In this document: positions 8,461-12,460 of the stretch, piece after piece
How positions within the stretch are numbered: position 1 is the stretch's first letter
Layout of the letters: every line of letters starts with the position of its first letter
Source: Hemicentrotus pulcherrimus
Lineage: Eukaryota > Echinodermata > Echinoidea > Camarodonta > Strongylocentrotidae
Direction of reading: 5' to 3'
DNA length: 12,460 nucleotides
Assembly: GCA_003118195.1 (NCBI GenBank)
Contig: BEXV01000095.1
Span: 222,585-235,044, forward strand
Notes under the pieces: generated by a model
Database searches by the model: none
What the model was told of the DNA's origin: nothing
What the model saw: the letters and a program-made list of their open reading frames with translations, nothing else
Program-made: the position numbers and the translations under genes

Positions 8461-9044
8461 ATAAGGTAGCTTCTGCCTTATCTGCCTAACTGTTTGACGA
8501 GTTTGTCTCCGGTCACAAGGCACTAAATATAAAGACAGATCCCTTATCTCTCGGCGTTATTTCGAGAATTTCCAGGTTTAACCAATCCGGCCTTGAAAGT
8601 TAAACTGGGAGCGAGCAGGATATGATTTACTCGATATCATGAAGCTAGACAGAATATTTTTATTTTAGTGAGACTGTGTGAGAGTCAAACCTTGACAAGG
8701 TTCCAATGATAGTGAACATGTCGCCACAGCCACAGCCACGCGTGGACGGGATAATTATAGCAGCGTCATCCTAACCCGCAAGTGATGTTTGAAAAGAAGC
8801 AATGTTACGCAATGATCACGGCGGTTGCCAATTTCATTCCTAAATTTAGCTTTGAATCACGTCAAAGTCTAAGAGCACTAATTTTGGATGAAAAATTTAC
8901 ATACCGCACACAACCCATTGGCGTCATAACGTTTTGAATAGAGATGCTAGACCAAATTTGCCAGTATCTTGCCAAAATACTTTCTGTATACAAGCTGACC
9001 AAGAAAGTCTTTAACTTGTCGATACATTTGCCGACAAAGATAAG
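8461..9044. promoter_or_regulatory. GC-richer island with three AGATAAG (GATA-type) sites
   Basis: AGATAAG occurs on the minus strand at about 8478-8484 and 8543-8549 and on the plus strand at 9038-9044. The first lies in an ATAAGG-N9-CCTTAT inverted repeat (8461-8481). The stretch also contains a GCCACA triple repeat running into the palindrome CCACGCGTGG (8723-8745), and no open frame of note. AGATAAG is the consensus for GATA factors. A regulatory role is inferred, since a seven-base word can recur by chance in AT-rich DNA. Confidence 0.25.
8917..8931 (+). promoter_or_regulatory. Inverted CCAAT box next to CRE-like site
   Basis: ATTGG (inverted CCAAT) at 8917-8921 overlaps TGGCGTCATAACG (8919-8931). 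The 13-base word recurs with one difference at 9126-9138, where it contains a full CRE. NF-Y/CREB-type binding is inferred. Confidence 0.3.
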
Positions 9045-9125
9045 AAGGAATGATTATATTTGGATTGCGTCCAATGCTAAAAACACGCGTTTTTAAATTA
9101 ATTCGCATACACCACACGCAGTGCA

Positions 9126-9150
9126 TGGCGTCATGACGTCATGAACCAAT
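9126..9150 (+). promoter_or_regulatory. Full palindromic CRE with adjacent CCAAT box
   Basis: TGACGTCA (9134-9141), the full cAMP response element consensus, lies at the centre of the perfect 12-bp palindrome CATGACGTCATG (9132-9143). CCAAT follows at 9146-9150. CRE plus CCAAT is a common pairing in animal promoters bound by CREB/ATF and NF-Y. There is no clear TATA box, initiator or downstream open frame, so whether this is a promoter, an enhancer or chance is open. Confidence 0.35.
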
Positions 9151-9551
9151 TTTAACACGATCGCAAAGACTTTCGAGAAAAATCACCTAAGGCAATAATC
9201 ACGTCCATCGCCAACTTAAAGCCCCTCTGTATTAGTTTTGCCAAGAGGGATTAGACCTGCAGTTGGTTATTTCATCAAATCAGCTCTCAATTAATGTAAA
9301 AAGGGTGGACCAATAGTCACCGATTAGGTATCGTTTGCTGTATAGAGGGCGCAAGTAGCTATAAGTAGTGCAGTGCGACATTAAATAAGCGAATATTGCC
9401 ATTACGTACATGTATTAGCAGTCCGAACGTAATATCAGGCACAAAGCCTTTTTTCAATGACAAATGAAAAAAAAATCAGTTATGAATCTGCTGATTACCA
9501 ATCAGAAGCAAGGATTTCACTAGCTCATAACAAAAACTGTCATTTGTCACT
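9151..9551. other. Non-coding DNA, no gene recognised
   Basis: No supported gene. The 65-codon plus-strand frame starting at 9457 runs into the palindromic repeat at 9552 and is explained by it. Confidence 0.5.
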
Positions 9552-9692
9552 GTTACGATCGATCCAAATCAATCGTAAGTCCTCCAATCAATCGCAAGTT
9601 TACAGCCTCCTATCCCTTATGTACATAGTTACGATTGATATCAATCGCAAATAAGTTACGATTGATATCAACTCTTTGTAAGACGGGGCCCT
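9552..9692. mobile_element. Palindromic interspersed repeat, probably a non-autonomous element fragment
   Basis: The core GTTACGATTGAT/ATCAATCGTAA recurs four times. At 9553-9578 two 11-bp arms with one mismatch enclose CCAA. At 9584-9599 there is a half unit, CCAATCAATCGCAAGT. At 9629-9650 an arm pair centres on the perfect 16-bp palindrome CGATTGATATCAATCG. At 9655-9671 a unit is truncated on its right arm. The repeat ends in CTCTTTGTAAGACGGGGCCC (9672-9691). From memory, this end block beside ACGATTGAT palindromes is typical of a repeat family in sea urchins and perhaps other marine invertebrates. No coding capacity is present. True ends and target-site duplications are not identifiable, so the borders are approximate. 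Confidence 0.55.
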
Positions 9693-10974
9693 GGGCATTG
9701 CTCAAAACAATCTTAAAACCAATCTTGAGCTCTTGTATGGGCATCGTATGTCGAGAAAACAACGCTATAATTCATTCTGGATTGTTTATTCTGCAGTATA
9801 TTGATTGTTTGAACCAGTAAAATAAAAACAAACGCACACGAACTTGCTGGAAATCATCTTCAATAAAAACCACAACTCCTATTTGCACATAGTGACCTGT
9901 GTTGTGTAGGGCCTACTTTACAGTACCTTTAATCTTTCTATACTCATTACACTTTCTACCAAAATCGTTTGGCATATGTCATTTATTTCTAGTCTTGAAC
10001 ATAATTTGATGTACGTTTTGTTGGACTCTGTGAGAATGTATTTTCTACATTACCAGAACTCAAGCTTACCTTTAACATCTTCATATTTTAAATTATCTGA
10101 CAAGTACGAATGTGGAGAAGAGTGAACAGTTCTCTTTCATAAGGAAGAAAATACACAGCTACCCCACCCCCTTCTTAATTTCGGGTGCAACATAAATCAC
10201 AAGGATTCCAATTCCAAAGCTATGTTCTTAAATGTATGACAGCTGGAGATCATGTCATATTTATCACGCTTATAACTGAACTTATTGACCTGAATTTGCA
10301 CTTTGCGATTAATCGTGACTCTATTCCTGATAGTAATGTGGGCTTGGGGCCAAGTCTATTGCTAGTACAAGGGCATCAGGCGTACATTTTTTCCGTCAAT
10401 GCCGTTATATTTTCATAATTATTGATACATATATATGTCATCATTTCCTGCATGTACATTTTCTTTATCCTTTATAACATCAGATATCCTTTGAAATGCT
10501 GGATTGATAACAACATATCAAACACGTAGAGAGTGGGGAGAAGGGAGTGAGATGTAGAGAAAAATGACGACCAATGAAAACGTAAAATAAACGGGTCATA
10601 TACATGAAACAGGGAAACTTTTGTTCCACAAACAACGCTTCACTAACTATCAATTAACCTGAAATAAAATCGCAACCATAATCCTAACCATTATCCTAAT
10701 CTCTGACGAAATATAGTGCAAATGGAGAGTCACTATGTCGATTTGAAAACCCGTTTCCCCCCAACAGCTTTAGAAAGAAAAAAGAAGGATACAGGTTGAT
10801 CCCTCCCTTATTAAACAGTCACCCTAATGATTGAGTAATATCTCACAAATTTCCTCTTTTTGAGCTTAGTCAGTGGGTGGGGATAATCTTCGTGGTTTCT
10901 CCTCATAATTGAGTGACAATCAGCGGAAACTATTACCCGCGAACACATCATAAGTGGGATAGTCAACGAGCTGC
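9693..10974. other. Non-coding DNA, no gene recognised
   Basis: The longest open frames are 9635-9820 (plus, largely repeat-derived), 10185-10418 (plus, GTG start, 77 codons) and 10811-11023 (minus, 70 codons). The 10185-10418 frame has mixed codons and reads smoothly, but it has no recognised domain, no ATG near its beginning and no splice context. A short polypurine patch (GAGAGTGGGGAGAAGGGAGTGAGA) lies near 10530-10555. I support no gene here. Confidence 0.45.
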
Positions 10975-11096
10975 CAGCTGATATCAAAGGGCGTGCCTGT
11001 GATTGGTCTGTTCTCACGGTCACGTGGTCTTTATACTTAATCGCGGCGGCGACACTACCTTGGCACAGAATAGGGGTAAAGGGGTCAAAGTGGCCA
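10975..11096. promoter_or_regulatory. Candidate promoter or enhancer: E-box, CCAAT and TATA-like cluster
   Basis: Within 122 bp lie CAGCTG (10975-10980), GGGCGTG (10989-10995, KLF-like), ATTGG (11002-11006, inverted CCAAT), CACGTG (11021-11026), TATAAAG on the minus strand (11030-11036), a GCGGCGGCG block near 11042 and GGGGTCAAAGT (11081-11091, nuclear-receptor-like). The patch is GC-richer and CpG-containing compared with its flanks. The order of CCAAT, E-box and TATA-like element suggests rightward transcription, but the TATA match is better leftward. No credible coding start follows on either side, so promoter activity is only an inference. Confidence 0.3.
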
Positions 11097-12258
11097 CACC
11101 CTAGTGGACATAATTGAATGTGTTTAATGGAAACACCTGCTAATGAGTGAATATATTGAAATGTACCATTTTTAGAGGCAAAAGGATATCAAGCATTTTA
11201 CATATATTTAAACGCCCTTATGTCTCCCAGACGAAGATAATTATGCAAAACTACTTCGTAGGTTCGTAGGTTTGAAGAGCTTGTTGCATCGATGGATTGC
11301 AATAGATAAACGTTTCGAATGAAAGATAAATCAATCGTTGATTGCCAATAAATCGTACATTATATCGTTTTTGCCATAAGAAAGTAATGTGTATAAAACT
11401 GCCTAGCCACAGAAAACATCAATGTGAATGCATTTTAAATATAACAAAACAAAAAACTGTTACAATTTTCTTTTTACAATTCTTTTAATGACCGTTTACA
11501 TAATTCAAAGTGTGTGCTTTATGTCTACCCCATCGCCTCCTTTGCTGAAGTAATTTCTAGAATTCAGATATGCAATATTTTCACGAAAAATCGACATTCA
11601 AAAAAATTGTTTGGGTGTATCTATGACTTTGTTTGTTCATTTTGTTTCAATTGCTTGTGATATGCATTCTTTAGTCGTCATGTTTCTCCTAGGGTCCTGT
11701 GTAAAGGCATAATATTGCTATTTGAAAAAAATATAAAGCAATCCATATTGTACTTGCAGTTCAATCACTCTGCTTAAAATCGCCAAGTTTACAAAATTTG
11801 TCTGCATGCCTTGCTTTTGGATAGAGTCCAAAACAGAAATAAAACCCTTTCAACATTCAAGGCTTTTTTTAAATTATGGATTTAAACGACTAGTCTTGCT
11901 CCTATACAATCTGTATTTGTATATTCTTTGTATTACTTGCTAAACTTGAATTGCTGTTCATAGATTGTATACATGTACATGTGTGCTATGATGCCTGCTT
12001 ATCTGATTTACAGGTAAAAGTTAGAAAGATCAAAGAGATTTGTAATATCCTCCTTGGAAAGATGTATTTTTGTATCCTATCTATATTTGTATCCTGTTAT
12101 TAAGTTCAAGTAGAAAGGAGATGTTAATAGGCCCTTACGCACCTTCTGAAATTAATATTGTTTTGATTTTGATACTACGCAAAAGCCTTCGTTCTTGGTG
12201 AAGTAAGAATTGTTGATGTTTTCTATGATCCTATTTGATTGTCGTCCTTTTTCTCTCT
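11097..12258. other. AT-rich non-coding DNA, no gene recognised
   Basis: No open frame of 60 codons. Small repeats include TTCGTAGG twice in tandem (11255-11270), TTTGTATCCT twice with a 17-bp period (12069-12095), and TACATGTACATGT near 11970. I found no trace of the conserved reverse transcriptase catalytic motif in the bases before the LINE fragment. Confidence 0.6.
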
Positions 12259-12294
12259 GTGTGTGTGCGTGTGTGGGTGTGTGTGTGTGTGTGT
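12259..12294 (+). repeat. Imperfect (GT)n microsatellite followed by T7
   Basis: About eighteen GT units with two interruptions (C at 12268, G at 12276), running straight into seven T (12294-12300). It directly abuts the LINE-derived sequence on its right. Confidence 0.9.
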
Positions 12295-12298
12295 TTTT

Positions 12299-12460
12299 TT
12301 GAAGCTTTTGAAAAGATTAGTGGTTTAAAAGTTAATAAGGAAAAAACAAATCTTGTGTGCTTGGGTAAAGAATCTGAATTACCTGGAGAGCAATTGTTTG
12401 GGAATTTGGTAGAAGAAGTGAAAATATTAGGGATACATTTTACACGAAATTTGAAACGGA
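12299..12460 (+). mobile_element. LINE retrotransposon reverse transcriptase fragment, cut by the window end
   Basis: One frame is open from the T run to the last base. It encodes FEAFEKISGLKVNKEKTN, then a short variable stretch, then VKILGIHF. The F-x-x-x-SGLKVN-x-x-KT block followed by a KxLGI block is the conserved region just after the catalytic YADD motif in non-LTR (LINE) reverse transcriptases; the wording fits the L1/Tx1 group best. The product would copy element RNA at the target site in the nucleus. Everything upstream (endonuclease, fingers, catalytic YADD) is missing: homology begins abruptly at the (GT)n/T7 tract. This is either a 5'-truncated copy, the usual fate of LINE insertions, or an interruption by the microsatellite. 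About 54 codons are visible, with no stop or frameshift, so the copy may be young. The family assignment is from motif memory, not a search. Confidence 0.75.

Noticed and set aside
10185..10418. 77-codon plus-strand frame with smooth codon mix
   Set aside because: No ATG near its beginning, no recognised domain and no splice-site support. Kept only as a remark in the regional entry.
10811..11023. 70-codon minus-strand frame downstream (leftward) of the motif cluster
   Set aside because: It starts with GTG, overlaps the candidate promoter motifs and matches no family, so it is probably incidental.
1..12460. CRISPR array, bacterial operon or phage module
   Set aside because: No regularly spaced direct repeats, no ribosome-binding-site-led gene series and no recognisable prokaryotic gene. 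Composition and repeats are those of an animal genome.

Overview
The window looks like non-coding, AT-rich (roughly mid-30s % GC by eye) nuclear DNA from an animal, most likely a marine invertebrate. The signs are the lack of any long open frame in 12.4 kb, microsatellites of vertebrate/invertebrate type ((GA)n, (GT)n, (TA)n), a LINE-type reverse transcriptase fragment, and frequent TACATGTA and TAGGCCTA words. A palindromic repeat at about 9.55-9.7 kb, ending in a CTTTGTAAGACGGGGCCC-like block, resembles from memory repeats seen in sea urchins. An echinoderm is therefore my best guess, but it is an inference. Nothing suggests a bacterial or phage origin: there are no operons, Shine-Dalgarno-led genes, CRISPR array or recognisable tRNA/rRNA.

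Layout. Positions 1-21 are a pure C run. 22-2250 is intergenic or intronic DNA with a short (AG)n and a patch (about 840-1140) of AGTCT/AGACT repeats. 2258-2530 is TG/CA-rich. 2725-3033 is the most exon-like stretch: GC-richer, with an acceptor-like pyrimidine tract before it, a strong GAG|GTAAGA donor-like site after it, and two competing reading frames, neither matching a family I know. 3034-5866 is AT-rich and featureless apart from a possible decayed open frame at 3798-4296. 5867-5910 is a 22-bp tandem duplication. 6211-6460 is a long polypurine tract with G-quadruplex motifs. 6560-6780, 8461-9150 and 10975-11096 are GC-richer islands containing consensus-like transcription factor sites (E-box, GATA, CRE, CCAAT), and could be cis-regulatory. 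9552-9692 is an interspersed palindromic repeat. 12259-12300 is a (GT)n/T7 tract joined directly to a LINE reverse transcriptase fragment that runs off the window end.

No complete protein-coding gene can be supported, so there is no pathway to describe. The one clear protein homology is the partial LINE at the right edge. I found no convincing new biological system. The best leads are the palindromic repeat, the polypurine/G4 tract, the paired CRE-like sites and the unassigned exon-like segment.
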